Assembly (NCBI RefSeq): GCF_001423885.1
Contig: NZ_LMPP01000007.1
Location: forward strand, 1 to 64,000
Direction: 5' to 3'
Length of the DNA: 64,000 bases
DNA from: Rathayibacter sp. Leaf185
GTDB lineage: Bacteria > Actinomycetota > Actinomycetes > Actinomycetales > Microbacteriaceae
This document shows, piece by piece, positions 1 through 8,087 of this stretch (its first letter is position 1; each line of letters begins with the position of its first letter). The position numbers and the translations under genes are program-made. The notes under the pieces are model-generated. The model did no database searches. It was not told the DNA's origin and was given only the letters and a program-made list of their open reading frames with translations.

Positions 1-10
1 GGGAGCCGAT

Positions 11-46
11 GGAGCGAAATAGGTTGAAACCGCGGAGAGGTGAAGA
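11..46 (+). repeat. Direct repeat A, copy 1
   Basis: A 36-base sequence beginning GGAGCGAAATAGGTTGAAAC is identical to 43441-43476 and in the same orientation. It is not inside a gene in either place. The two copies lie about 43.4 kb apart and bracket the metal-resistance island. Confidence 0.9.
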
Positions 47-200
47 TTCTCAATCAGATTTGTCAAGCCAGCGGGGGTGGTCTGGCTCGTCTGTTCTTCC
101 TTCTCTCCCAGCGTTTTTTTGCCTGGAAGGCACGTAGTGCCGAGCAGGGTCGGAGGCGGGAGCGCAACCCGGAGGGCGGCGGAGGAGAGGTTGTCGGCGC

Positions 201-226
201 GATGTGAGGGAGCGCAGCGACCGCGT
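201..226 (+). repeat. Direct repeat B, copy 1
   Basis: A 26-base sequence starting GATGTGAGGGAGCGCAGCGA is repeated exactly at 43390-43415 in the same orientation. A shorter shared 14-mer, GGCCGCGCAGCGGC, follows at 248-261 and recurs at 43492-43505. Confidence 0.88.
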
Positions 227-289
227 GCCGAGAACCTCGGAGGAGCCGGCCGCGCAGCGGCTTGCGTGGACGCCGCAGGCCCGTACGCT

Positions 290-311
290 GCCGAAGGCTT
301 CCAGGCAAAAA
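290..311 (+). repeat. Direct repeat C, copy 1
   Basis: The 22 bases here (starting GCCGAAGGCTTC) match 41726-41747 at 20 of 22 positions in the same orientation. The second copy lies inside the 3' end of the merR-like gene, where it encodes the last residues. Part of this copy is also the right arm of an inverted repeat with 116-129. Confidence 0.75.
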
Positions 312-394
312 TGCGCGCAGCGCAAAGCACCGCCGCCGACTGGGGGTCGGCGTCCGCTCAGGTCCGTGAGCCGCGACGCTCGTCGCGGCGGCTG

Positions 395-952
395 TCAGTG
401 GTCTTCGGTGAGGTGGCGGTAGATGGTGCCGCGGGAGACACCGAAGGTGTCGGCGATCTGCTGGACCGTGTAGGTCTTCTCGTCGTACATCGCGCGCGCC
501 TGCTTCGCCTTCGTCGGCGTCATCTTGAAGCGCCCGCCGCCCTTGCGTCCGCGAGCTCGCGCGGCGGCGAGGCCGTCATGGGTGCGCTCCACGATGAGAT
601 CGTGTTCGAACTCTGCGATCGCGGCGAGCATGTGGAAGAACAGCCGGCCGCCCGGAGTGGTGGTGTCGATGCCCTGAGACAGAGCCTTTAGCCCGACGCC
701 GCGCTGCTGGAGGCCGTCGGCCACCTCTTTCAGGTTCCGCACGGACCGGCCGAGGCGGTCGAGCTTGGTCACGACGAGGGAGTCGCCCTCGCGGAGGTAG
801 TCGAGTGCGTCCTCGAGCGCGGGACGCTTCGCGAGCACTCCGGAGGCGTGCTCCACGAACACCTTCGCGCAGCCGGCTGCCGTGAGCGCGTCGGTCTGAG
901 CGTCTGGGTTCTGGTCTCTGGTCGAGACGCGCGCGTATCCGATCGAAGCCAT
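395..952 (-). CDS. Serine recombinase / resolvase (Tn3 resolvase-invertase type)
   Basis: This 185-residue protein is a small serine site-specific recombinase. The N-terminal catalytic domain begins IGYARVSTRDQN, with the nucleophile serine in the RVST motif, and contains the conserved KLDRLGRSV segment. The C-terminus (about residues 140-183) is a helix-turn-helix of the Hin/resolvase type, TVQQIADTFGVSRGTIYRHL. Length is normal for the family, so it looks intact. It should resolve transposition cointegrates or plasmid multimers at res sites, or invert DNA. It stands alone at the edge of the metal island with no transposase beside it, so it may be the remaining part of a transposon or a plasmid multimer resolvase. 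The ATG has no clear ribosome site, which fits leaderless translation. Confidence 0.95.
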   Translation of the reverse strand: MASIGYARVSTRDQNPDAQTDALTAAGCAKVFVEHASGVLAKRPALEDALDYLREGDSLVVTKLDRLGRSVRNLKEVADGLQQRGVGLKALSQGIDTTTPGGRLFFHMLAAIAEFEHDLIVERTHDGLAAARARGRKGGGRFKMTPTKAKQARAMYDEKTYTVQQIADTFGVSRGTIYRHLTEDH

Positions 953-1142
953 AAGCCGACTGTACTGTGAACGTTACTGACGAGTCATAGGTCTCGGACA
1001 CGGGCCGTGGAACACGGCGCGCCGATTGCGCCGTTCCGCTGCTAACCGTCTCGTGAACGATCGTCCACGGACAGGCTGCCGAGCCAGGTGGGAGTGCGTG
1101 ACATCTGCTGTCGAAGATGGCTCGCATCGCAGACGTGCAATG

Positions 1143-1162
1143 ATCTGCGTATGGATGCAGAT
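1143..1162. promoter_or_regulatory. Dyad operator over the kmtR-like start codon
   Basis: ATCTGC and GCAGAT form perfect 6-base arms separated by 8 bases, and the ATG start of the sensor gene (1151) lies inside the spacer. The second KmtR-like gene has almost the same dyad in the same place (38766-38785). The position implies autorepression of a leaderless transcript. Operator function is inferred. Confidence 0.6.
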
Positions 1163-1516
1163 AGTAGGAGATGCGGTCGTGAGCCGGACGGTGCGTTCGT
1201 GGAGCTCGCGGTGGAGGTGTTCGCGATGCTGGCCGATGCGACGCGGGTGCGGTTGATCCTCGCGCTGCGGGACGGCGAGAAGTCGGTGAACGAGCTGGCG
1301 GAGCTGGTGGGGAAGTCGCCGGCGGCGGTGTCGCAGCATCTCGCGAAGCTGCGTCTGACGCGGATGGTCACCACGCGTCAGGACGGTACGCGCGTGTTCT
1401 ACGGGCTGGCGGACGAGCACGCGAGCCAGCTCGTGACCGACGCCATCTTCCAAGCCGAGCACTCCCTCGGCGGGACACCTCGCCATCACCACGCGCCGTC
1501 GGATCAGACCTCGTGA
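1151..1516 (+). CDS. ArsR/SmtB-family metal sensor, KmtR-like (Ni/Co)
   Basis: A 121-residue winged-helix repressor. The recognition helix region reads GKSPAAVSQHLAKLRL and the wing VTTRQDGTRVFYGL. The C-terminal helix DEHASQLVTDAIFQAEH followed by a HHH tail closely resembles KmtR of Mycobacterium tuberculosis, a nickel/cobalt sensor that represses a CDF exporter. I chose ATG 1151 because residues from there align with KmtR and with the paralogue at 38774, and because an operator-like dyad spans this codon. An upstream in-frame start at 1088 is less likely. The gene overlaps the CDF gene by 4 bases, so the exporter is the probable target of regulation. Ni/Co specificity is by homology only. 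Confidence 0.88.
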   Translation: MDADSRRCGREPDGAFVELAVEVFAMLADATRVRLILALRDGEKSVNELAELVGKSPAAVSQHLAKLRLTRMVTTRQDGTRVFYGLADEHASQLVTDAIFQAEHSLGGTPRHHHAPSDQTS

Positions 1517-2574
1517 GCGCCGCTTCCTCCCCCCGCGGTAGTCACAATGAGCATCTCGACGCCCACCACGACCATGACCACCACCACGAGCCCGCCGAGG
1601 AACACTCTCACGGCCCAGAGGGGCACTCGCACCCGACCGGGTTCAAGGGGTTTCTGCACGGGCTGTTCGTGCCGCACTCTCACGACGCATCGGACTCGAT
1701 CGATGACGCGCTGGAGGCGAGCAAGGAGGGGGTTCGGGCGCTGAAGATCAGCCTGGTCATCCTTCTCGCCACGACCGTCCTGCAACTGGCCGTCGTCACG
1801 ATCTCGGGTTCCGTGGCGCTGCTGGCGGACACCATCCACAACTTCTCGGACGCCCTGACAGCCGTGCCGCTCTGGATCGCGTTCATCCTCGGACGCCGAG
1901 CGGCGACCCGCCGCTACACCTACGGCCTCGGACGAGCGGAGGACCTCGCAGGTCTCTTCATCGTCGCCGTCGTCGCCCTCTCGGCGATCATCGCGGCCTG
2001 GCAGTCCATCGACCGTCTCGTGAACCCGCAGCCTCTCGAGAACCTGGGCTGGGTCATCGCCGCTGGCGTCATCGGATTCGCGGGCAACGAGGCCGTCGCG
2101 ATCTACCGCATCCGCGTAGGCCGCCGAATCGGATCCGCCGCCCTCGTCGCGGACGGCGTCCACGCACGGACCGACGGCTTCACCTCGCTCGCGGTCGTCG
2201 TCGGCGCGATCGGAGTGCTGCTCGGCTTCCCACTCGCCGACCCCCTCGTGGGTCTACTCATCTCCGCAGCGATCATCGTGCTGCTGTGGGGCACCGTCCG
2301 CTCCATCGGCCGGCGACTGATGGACGGCATCGAACCCGACCTCCTCGACCGCGCCGAAGCGACCCTCCGCCACACACCAGGCGTGCTCGCAGTTCCCCGA
2401 CTGCAACTGCGCTGGGTCGGCCACCGCCTCCAGGGCGCAGCCACCCTCGTCGTCACGGACGGCACGCTCGCCGAAGCGACCGCGGTGATCGAGGATGCGC
2501 GGCACCGACTGGGACACGCGCTCCCCCACCTCGACGAGATCCACCTCCAGCCGACCATCGCGGCCGAACACTGA
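1513..2574 (+). CDS. Cation diffusion facilitator (CDF) metal exporter with His-rich N-terminus
   Basis: A 353-residue integral membrane antiporter that should export divalent metal (Ni, Co, Zn or Cd) in exchange for protons. Residues 10-60 are very histidine rich (HDHDHHHE and HSHDASD clusters). The membrane part carries the CDF signature ADTIHNFSDAL, where H and D replace metal-site residues, and a second site ADGVHARTDGF. About six membrane segments are followed by a cytoplasmic C-terminal domain with VPRLQLRWVGHRL. The GTG start overlaps the sensor stop as GTGA, so both form one operon. DmeF-like cobalt/nickel exporters share the HxxxD pattern, and together with the KmtR-like regulator this favours Ni/Co. 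The substrate is inferred. Confidence 0.92.
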   Translation: MSAASSPRGSHNEHLDAHHDHDHHHEPAEEHSHGPEGHSHPTGFKGFLHGLFVPHSHDASDSIDDALEASKEGVRALKISLVILLATTVLQLAVVTISGSVALLADTIHNFSDALTAVPLWIAFILGRRAATRRYTYGLGRAEDLAGLFIVAVVALSAIIAAWQSIDRLVNPQPLENLGWVIAAGVIGFAGNEAVAIYRIRVGRRIGSAALVADGVHARTDGFTSLAVVVGAIGVLLGFPLADPLVGLLISAAIIVLLWGTVRSIGRRLMDGIEPDLLDRAEATLRHTPGVLAVPRLQLRWVGHRLQGAATLVVTDGTLAEATAVIEDARHRLGHALPHLDEIHLQPTIAAEH

Positions 2575-2657
2575 CCAGCTGGCGCAACCGCCGTCACGGC
2601 ACCCTCTGACAGTCGTGACGAGATCGGGAATTCCCTGCGGGTTCCGCCCGTTGCCCA

Positions 2658-2674
2658 ATACCCCCGGGGGGTAT
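2658..2674. promoter_or_regulatory. CsoR-type copper operator and promoter of copB
   Basis: ATACCCCCGGGGGGTAT is a G/C-tract palindrome of the form known for CsoR (A/T-rich ends, C4-G4 core). It lies between a TTGCCC hexamer (2651) and TATAGC (2672), so repressor binding would cover the promoter. The CsoR gene itself is at 9448 and has a similar site upstream. Confidence 0.8.
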
Positions 2675-2714
2675 AGCTTCGGGAACAGGTCGGAAGCGAC
2701 CAGGAGGAGTCATC

Positions 2715-4994
2715 ATGGCGCAGCACCACTCACCGGCACACGAGCACGAGGCCAAGACACCGGGTGAATCTCATTCGGCCGCGAACATCGGGCACCACGT
2801 GAGTACAGCGCCCGATGGACAGGCAGGGCATCAGATGCAGGGCTCGCCGGACCCTCATGCCGGCCACCAGATGACGCCCGGCGCGGACTCGCACGACGGG
2901 CACGGCGGGCACGGCGGGCACGGCGGGCACGGCGGGCACGGCGGGCACGGCGGGCACGGCGATCATGTAGGGCAGTTCCGGCGGTTGTTCTGGATCATGC
3001 TGGTGTTCGCGGTGCCGGTGGTGGGTTTCAGCGGCATGTTCTCGATGATCCTGGGCTATCCGCTTCCCGATGCATCGTGGATTGCGTGGATCTCCCCGGT
3101 GCTGGGCACGGTCATGTATGTGTGGGGTGGCCGGCCGTTCCTGCAGGGGGCGGTGTCGGAGCTGCGCTCTAGGACGCCGGGGATGATGCTGCTGATCGCT
3201 TTGGCTATCACGGTCGCGTTCCTCGCGTCGTGGGGTGCGAGCGCGGGGCTCGTGGATCACGAGTTGGACTTCTGGTGGGAGCTGGCGCTGCTGATCGTGA
3301 TCATGCTCCTCGGGCACTGGATCGAGATGCGCTCCCTCGCGCAGACGTCCACCGCACTGGACTCTCTCGCGGCACTACTGCCGGATGAGGCGGAGCGAGT
3401 GCGCGACGGTGAGGTGGAGAAGGTGTCTCCCGCGGACCTCGTGCAGGGGGATGTCGTGATCGTGCGTCCCGGCGGCCGGGTGCCGGCCGATGGCCGAGTG
3501 CTCGAGGGCACCGCGGACGTGGATGAGTCGATGATCACCGGGGAGTCCCGGCCGGTCAGTCGCGGCCCAGGATCGATGGTCGTGGCCGGAACGGTCGCCA
3601 CTGACACGGCGTTGCGGGTGGAGGTGACGGCCGTCGGAGACGACACCGCTCTCGCCGGCATCCAGCGCCTGGTCACGGAAGCGCAGAACTCGTCCTCCCG
3701 CGCGCAGCGCATCGCTGATGTCGCCGCCGCGTGGCTGTTCTGGTTCGCGTTGGGCGCGGGAGTGATCACCGCCATCGTGTGGTCGCTGCTGGGCAGTCCC
3801 GACGAGGCTGTGATCCGCACCATCACGGTTCTGGTCATCGCGTGCCCGCACGCGCTGGGACTCGCGATCCCGCTGGTCGTGTCCATCGCGACCGAGCGCG
3901 CCGCGAAGGGCGGCGTCCTCGTCAAGGACCGTCTCGCGTTGGAGAGCATGCGCACGGTGACCACGGTCCTGTTCGACAAGACGGGCACCCTGACCAAGGG
4001 CGAGCCCACTCTTGCCGCCGTGCACACCGTCGACGGGGTGACCGAGGAGCAGCTGCTCGCGGTCGCCGCGGCGGTCGAGACGGACAGTGAACACCCTCTC
4101 GCTCAAGCGATCGTGGGAGCTGCGAACAGCCGCAATGTGCGGGTGCCGGCAGCGACCGGTTTCCAGGCGTCGACCGCTGTCGGCGTCACGGCGCAGGTCG
4201 AGGGCCGCACGGTGAGCGTCGGCGGACCGTCCATGCTGCGCGCCCACGACGTTGCTGCGCTCGAGCAGACGCGCGCGTGGGAGGCGGAGGGGATGATCAT
4301 CCTGCACGTCCTCGCCGGCGGTCGCGTCATCGGGGCTCTCGGGCTGGCGGATGAGGTGCGGGAGGAGTCCCGGCAGGCTGTCGACGCGCTGCACGCGATC
4401 GGCGTGCAGGTGGTCATGATCACCGGCGACGCGGAAGCGGTCGCCCGCACCGTGGGCGAGGAGCTCGGCATCGATCGGGTGTTCGCCGGCGTGAAGCCGG
4501 AGGACAAGGCCGCGAAGGTCATCGAGTTGCAGCGCGAGGGCCGACGGGTCGCGATGGTCGGCGATGGCGTCAACGACGCTCCCGCTCTCGCGCAGGCCGA
4601 CGTGGGAATCGCGATCGGCGCGGGCACCGACGTCGCGATCGCATCCGCCGGGGTGATCCTCGCCTCCGATGACCCCCGATCGGTGCTGTCCGTGATCGAG
4701 CTGTCCCGCGCGAGCTTCCGCAAGATGAAGCAGAACCTGTGGTGGGCGGCTGGCTACAACCTGCTCTCCGTCCCGCTGGCCGCGGGCGTGCTCGCCCCGA
4801 TCGGGTTCGTGCTGCCGATGTCGGTGGGGGCTCTGCTGATGTCCGCATCGACCGTCGTCGTCGCTGTGAACGCGCAGCTGCTGCGCCGGCTGGACCTCAC
4901 CCCTCAAGCCAGCACCCGGTCAGCGCTGGACCGAGGGAAAGACGTCGCCGGACAGCCGCAGGTATCACGCCGCGAGGTCAACGAGCTGTCCTAG
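2715..4994 (+). CDS. copB: Copper-exporting P1B-type ATPase, CopB class
   Basis: This 759-residue pump should move copper out of the cytoplasm using ATP. The first 90 residues are histidine/methionine rich, ending in a run of Gly-His-Gly units, and replace the usual CxxC metal domain. Membrane motif CPH (about residues 377-379, in VIACPHALGLAI) defines the CopB class rather than CPC CopA. The actuator motif TGES, the phosphorylation site DKTGTLT (Asp about 421) and the hinge GDGVNDAP are all present. ATG 2715 has AGGAGG nine bases upstream. The gene is alone on the plus strand behind a CsoR-type operator, while accessory copper genes follow convergently. CopB pumps have been described for Cu(I) or Cu(II)/Ag; which applies here cannot be read. 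Confidence 0.95.
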   Translation: MAQHHSPAHEHEAKTPGESHSAANIGHHVSTAPDGQAGHQMQGSPDPHAGHQMTPGADSHDGHGGHGGHGGHGGHGGHGGHGDHVGQFRRLFWIMLVFAVPVVGFSGMFSMILGYPLPDASWIAWISPVLGTVMYVWGGRPFLQGAVSELRSRTPGMMLLIALAITVAFLASWGASAGLVDHELDFWWELALLIVIMLLGHWIEMRSLAQTSTALDSLAALLPDEAERVRDGEVEKVSPADLVQGDVVIVRPGGRVPADGRVLEGTADVDESMITGESRPVSRGPGSMVVAGTVATDTALRVEVTAVGDDTALAGIQRLVTEAQNSSSRAQRIADVAAAWLFWFALGAGVITAIVWSLLGSPDEAVIRTITVLVIACPHALGLAIPLVVSIATERAAKGGVLVKDRLALESMRTVTTVLFDKTGTLTKGEPTLAAVHTVDGVTEEQLLAVAAAVETDSEHPLAQAIVGAANSRNVRVPAATGFQASTAVGVTAQVEGRTVSVGGPSMLRAHDVAALEQTRAWEAEGMIILHVLAGGRVIGALGLADEVREESRQAVDALHAIGVQVVMITGDAEAVARTVGEELGIDRVFAGVKPEDKAAKVIELQREGRRVAMVGDGVNDAPALAQADVGIAIGAGTDVAIASAGVILASDDPRSVLSVIELSRASFRKMKQNLWWAAGYNLLSVPLAAGVLAPIGFVLPMSVGALLMSASTVVVAVNAQLLRRLDLTPQASTRSALDRGKDVAGQPQVSRREVNELS
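2898..2960 (+). repeat. Seven tandem 9-base units coding Gly-His-Gly in copB
   Basis: The unit GGGCACGGC is repeated seven times without interruption. It keeps the reading frame, so gain or loss of units would change the number of histidines in the metal-binding N-terminus without breaking the gene. Confidence 0.9.
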
Positions 4995-5051
4995 CCGCCC
5001 CGCCGCGGAAGCGTGGCGTCCGGCCCTGGGAGCCGGACGCCGCGGGATGGC

Positions 5052-5762
5052 TCACACGGCTATGGCGCGGCGGCGAAGGAGTTCCCGGACCATCGGGTAG
5101 GCGGTGAGGAATCCGAGGACGAGCCCGATCTGCATAAGGAAGAGGAACCGGATATCGGTCGGAGCCGGCATGAAGTTCCCGAAGTGCATGAGAAGCATCC
5201 AGCCTCCCATGCCCACATCGAAAGCCACCACCGTCAGTACCGCCGCCACCAGCGCCACCCCGGCACGTCGTTCCGCGGTATCGCGGGACGCAGGTGCGGC
5301 GAAGAAGTATTCGAAGACGAACAGCAATCCGATCGCCAACAGGGCGATGACGATGATCAGCACCCACAGGTTCGTGCCGGCGATGGTCAAACCGCTCGCC
5401 ACGACGAGCGGCACCCCGATGAAGTGCCCCACCGTCGCCGCGGCACCACCGGACGTACTTCCCGCGACCGCGTCGCGGCTGAGACGATCATCCAACCCGA
5501 CCTGGCTAGGTGAGGACGCGGCGGTGCGGTCCCTGCCCCATCTGCGGAACGCCCAGACGGCGACCGGGCCCAGGAATAGCGCCGCGACGGGCCACACCAG
5601 GTTCATGGCTGCGTTGCGTTGACGGTGCTGCCGAACGACGATCTCGTACAGAACCACGATCGCACTCAGTACTCCCAGCGCGACGAAGAACCAGGACACG
5701 GGTGTCAGCCAGTCCGGAAAGGCGGGTTGCATGGACGTCATATCCGTCATGTCATCGCTCAT
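5052..5762 (-). CDS. DUF4396 membrane protein of copper loci
   Basis: A 236-residue protein with about five to six membrane segments. The N-terminal part PDWLTPVSWFFVALGVLS and NLVWPVAALFLGPVAVWAF are the hallmark of DUF4396, often found next to copper ATPases and multicopper oxidases. A second half with GVPLVVASGLTIAG and FEYFFAAPA completes the domain. Function is unknown; a role in copper handling or transport is inferred from context. It starts at ATG 5762 and is convergent with copB, 57 bases from its stop. It lies last in the minus-strand row 9275-5052. Confidence 0.8.
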   Translation of the reverse strand: MSDDMTDMTSMQPAFPDWLTPVSWFFVALGVLSAIVVLYEIVVRQHRQRNAAMNLVWPVAALFLGPVAVWAFRRWGRDRTAASSPSQVGLDDRLSRDAVAGSTSGGAAATVGHFIGVPLVVASGLTIAGTNLWVLIIVIALLAIGLLFVFEYFFAAPASRDTAERRAGVALVAAVLTVVAFDVGMGGWMLLMHFGNFMPAPTDIRFLFLMQIGLVLGFLTAYPMVRELLRRRAIAV

Positions 5763-5872
5763 GGTCGTCGTTTCCTTGTCGGCTCCATCGAGTGGAGCAT
5801 TTCGTGAGTGTGCGATGGGTAGAAGGTGAAGGGGGTCGGGCGTCTAGTACGGCGGTCGTGCAGAGGTTCTCG

Positions 5873-6796
5873 TTACGAGGACGGGCGCAGCACCGTCCAG
5901 GTGAGGCCGTAGTCGCGGCTGGCGACGATGCCGCGGTCATCGGCGGCGAGGACCCATCTCTCCTTGCCGTCGACGATCGCGAACGCCTCCGGGGTTCCCG
6001 TGAGAGCTCCGTGGCTCTCCCAGCTACCGTCTGCGTTGCCCGTCCACACGGTTCCGTCGACATCGACGCCGACCAGTTCCCCGCTTGCGCTGCTTTCCAC
6101 GAGGTACAGCGCCGGAGCGCCGGGGACAGGCTGGAACGTGATCCCGGCGTCGTCGCTGACCTGCAAGCCCGTCTCGGTGGTCGCGAACACCCGGTCGGGG
6201 CGTTTCGGATCAGCGCTCAGATCGCGCAGCGCCAGTTGCGCCGTCGACGTCCAGCTGGTCCCGGAGTCGTCGCTGCGGCGGATCGTGGCAGCACTCGCGT
6301 CGTATCCGTAGACGCGGGTTCGGGAAGGATCCAGCGCGACGGTCGCGAGGTCATGGAAGTCCGTCTCGCCGCTGAGGGAGAGCGGATCCCATGTCGCGGC
6401 CGCGTCGGTGCTGCGGATCAGGCCCAGGTTCGGGCCGGGCGCTGTCGTGTCGGCGGGATCCGGGTGACCGGAGGCGTAGAACATCCCCTCCGGGGTGATC
6501 GTGAATCCCATGGTGTCCTGCGCCCGGCCACCGATCGGCCCCGTGCTCCCGGCCGTTGCGTCCGCGGCGGGGTAGGTGCCCGGCAGCGAGTCGGTGGGGA
6601 TCACCCACACTCCCGAGTGCGCGGCCGCATAGGTGAGTCCCGTCGCCGGATCCCAGCCGAGCCCGTGTACGTGCTCCAACGCCTCCGGCGCCTTCGCGTT
6701 CTCGCGGGATGCTGCTGCGGAGCAGCCGGTGAGGAGTGCCAGGGTGAGGGTCGCGCCGAGCAGATGGGCGAGACGGTGCGGGCGATGTTCAGTCAC
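5873..6796 (-). CDS. Exported BNR-repeat lipoprotein (F510_1955-like glycosylhydrolase fold)
   Basis: A 307-residue lipoprotein. A hydrophobic signal of about 20 residues ends in the lipobox LLTGCS, so the cysteine near residue 25 would be lipidated. The rest contains repeated Asp-box-like sequences (SDDSGTSW, SDDAGITFQ, SRDYGLTW), the sign of a sialidase/BNR beta-propeller. Such proteins are annotated as F510_1955 family and occur in actinobacterial copper clusters, but no enzyme activity is established here and catalytic residues cannot be assigned. The GTG start is supported by AGGAG seven bases upstream. Its maturation would need LspA, two of which are in this window. Confidence 0.82.
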   Translation of the reverse strand: MTEHRPHRLAHLLGATLTLALLTGCSAAASRENAKAPEALEHVHGLGWDPATGLTYAAAHSGVWVIPTDSLPGTYPAADATAGSTGPIGGRAQDTMGFTITPEGMFYASGHPDPADTTAPGPNLGLIRSTDAAATWDPLSLSGETDFHDLATVALDPSRTRVYGYDASAATIRRSDDSGTSWTSTAQLALRDLSADPKRPDRVFATTETGLQVSDDAGITFQPVPGAPALYLVESSASGELVGVDVDGTVWTGNADGSWESHGALTGTPEAFAIVDGKERWVLAADDRGIVASRDYGLTWTVLRPSS

Positions 6797-6946
6797 GGGT
6801 GACTCCTGTAGCGCTCATGAAGGATTCCGGGCCGACCCGCGTCCTCGGCGGGTGCCACGAAGCGGGGGTGGGGGTGGTGTGGCGTGTCTCCCGCACCGAA
6901 GTGAGCGCTCAACGCTTTCGTCCGGTCAGCGAGGGTGGAGGTGCGC

Positions 6947-7867
6947 TCAGCCAAGTCCGACGCCCAGATCGCTCATGAAGCCCTCCGCGTCCACCGGTGT
7001 CCCGTCGATACGGGTTTCGAAGTGGACATGACAGCCGGAGGACGCTCCGGTGGAGCCGACAAGCGCGATCGGGTCACCGGCGGCGACCGTATCGCCGACG
7101 TCCACGAGCAGCTCGCTGTTGTGCGCGTACCCGGTTTCGATGCCGTCGCTGTTGGCGAGCAGAATCCAGTTGCCGTAACTGCCGGCATAGCCGGCTTCTT
7201 CGACGGTGCCATCGGCGGCTGCGACGACGGGTGTCCCGCACGGTGCTGCGAGATCGGTGCCCTTGTGGAACGCGCTCACACCGGCCACCGGTGCATCCGG
7301 GCGCGGACCGAAGGGGCTCGAGATGCGTCCCTCAATGGGCAGCATCCAGGCCTGGGATGCCACATCCGCGTCCGCGGTCGACGTTGCGGTGTCATCGGAT
7401 GCGTTTTCGACCATTTCCGTGGCGACGGCGGTGGACACCAGCACCTCGGGTTTGGCTTCCGCGCCGAACGAGTCCCGCGTGACGGTGCGCTGCACCGCAC
7501 CGGCGGCGACGAACGTCTGCGGCTGCACCTCGCCCGCGGCAAGAGTCGCGGTCGTGGTCGGGATGCCCTCGACAGCGAACGCGGGCATGGAGGAGGTCAC
7601 CGCGATCATCGCAACGAGAGTCATCGCAGACACTCCCGCCAGGCGCGGCCGCATCGTGCGCGTTCCCGGTGAGACCTGGCGTGGGCGAGCCGCGACGCGC
7701 GCGGCATGTTGCAACGCCTGGGCGTCGGCTCGCGAGGGTGCCGTGTACGTCACCCGGCGTCCCTGGGCGAGCGCAGCCTGCCTTGGGGAGGTCTCGCGGG
7801 TGCGGGTTCGGGTGCGGTGAACGTCGCGGCGGCGCGGGTCGCTCGTCGGCGTCGAGGAGGCGCTCAC
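6947..7867 (-). CDS. Exported M23 (LytM) peptidoglycan endopeptidase
   Basis: About 306 residues from GTG 7867, chosen for the GGGAG seven bases upstream. An arginine-rich cytoplasmic head of about 70 residues is followed by a membrane/signal segment (AGVSAMTLVAMIAVTSSM PAFA), a low-complexity linker, and a C-terminal LytM domain. The zinc ligands are visible in FHKGTDL (HxxxD) and CHVHFE (HxH), with SPFGPR before them, so the enzyme looks active. It should cleave cell-wall cross-bridges. It is one of three such peptidases in metal operons of this window, related most closely to the one at 37285. The link to copper is contextual. Confidence 0.9.
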   Translation of the reverse strand: MSASSTPTSDPRRRDVHRTRTRTRETSPRQAALAQGRRVTYTAPSRADAQALQHAARVAARPRQVSPGTRTMRPRLAGVSAMTLVAMIAVTSSMPAFAVEGIPTTTATLAAGEVQPQTFVAAGAVQRTVTRDSFGAEAKPEVLVSTAVATEMVENASDDTATSTADADVASQAWMLPIEGRISSPFGPRPDAPVAGVSAFHKGTDLAAPCGTPVVAAADGTVEEAGYAGSYGNWILLANSDGIETGYAHNSELLVDVGDTVAAGDPIALVGSTGASSGCHVHFETRIDGTPVDAEGFMSDLGVGLG

Positions 7868-8000
7868 CGGGCAGCTCCCGAGCGAATCGGACGGAGGTGA
7901 AGAGGAAGGTGGTGCATAGGGGACGTTTCTGGTTCGAGCGCACTCGATAGGCGCGAAGAAGTTGAGGGGTGGGGATCGCCGGGTACGGCGACCCCCACCG

Positions 8001-8025
8001 GGGCGCGCCGGTATCACGCGCGCCC
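8001..8025 (-). terminator. Hairpin downstream of the DUF305 gene
   Basis: GGGCGCGC and GCGCGCCC form an 8-base perfect stem with a 9-base loop, 63 bases past the DUF305 stop on the minus strand. No strong T-run is present, so terminator function is tentative. Confidence 0.4.
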
Positions 8026-8087
8026 GGGCGCGGCGCAGCAGAGCTGCACCCGCCCAGGAGAGGGGGAAGGGGCGTCAGGAAGTCGGG

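Larger units (their letters stand above)
1..394. other. Non-coding repeat-bearing left end
   Basis: No convincing gene is visible before the resolvase stop; open frames here lack family signatures and start context. The stretch carries several short sequences that recur near 41.7-43.5 kb (listed separately) plus an inverted pair of 14 bases, TTTTTGCCTGGAAG at 116-129 and its exact complement at 298-311. It probably belongs to the same kind of plasmid backbone spacer as 43.3-43.6 kb. Confidence 0.6.

Noticed and set aside
953-1087. A res site for the resolvase upstream of its gene
   Set aside because: Some short dyads are visible, but I cannot recognise three subsites of resolvase type, so no feature is claimed.
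1088-1150. GTG 1088 as start of the first KmtR-like gene
   Set aside because: The added residues have no match in the paralogue at 38774, and the operator dyad lies over ATG 1151.
2898-2960. Tandem repeats as a CRISPR-like array
   Set aside because: The units are 9 bases with no spacers and stay in the copB frame coding GHG, so they are a coding repeat.
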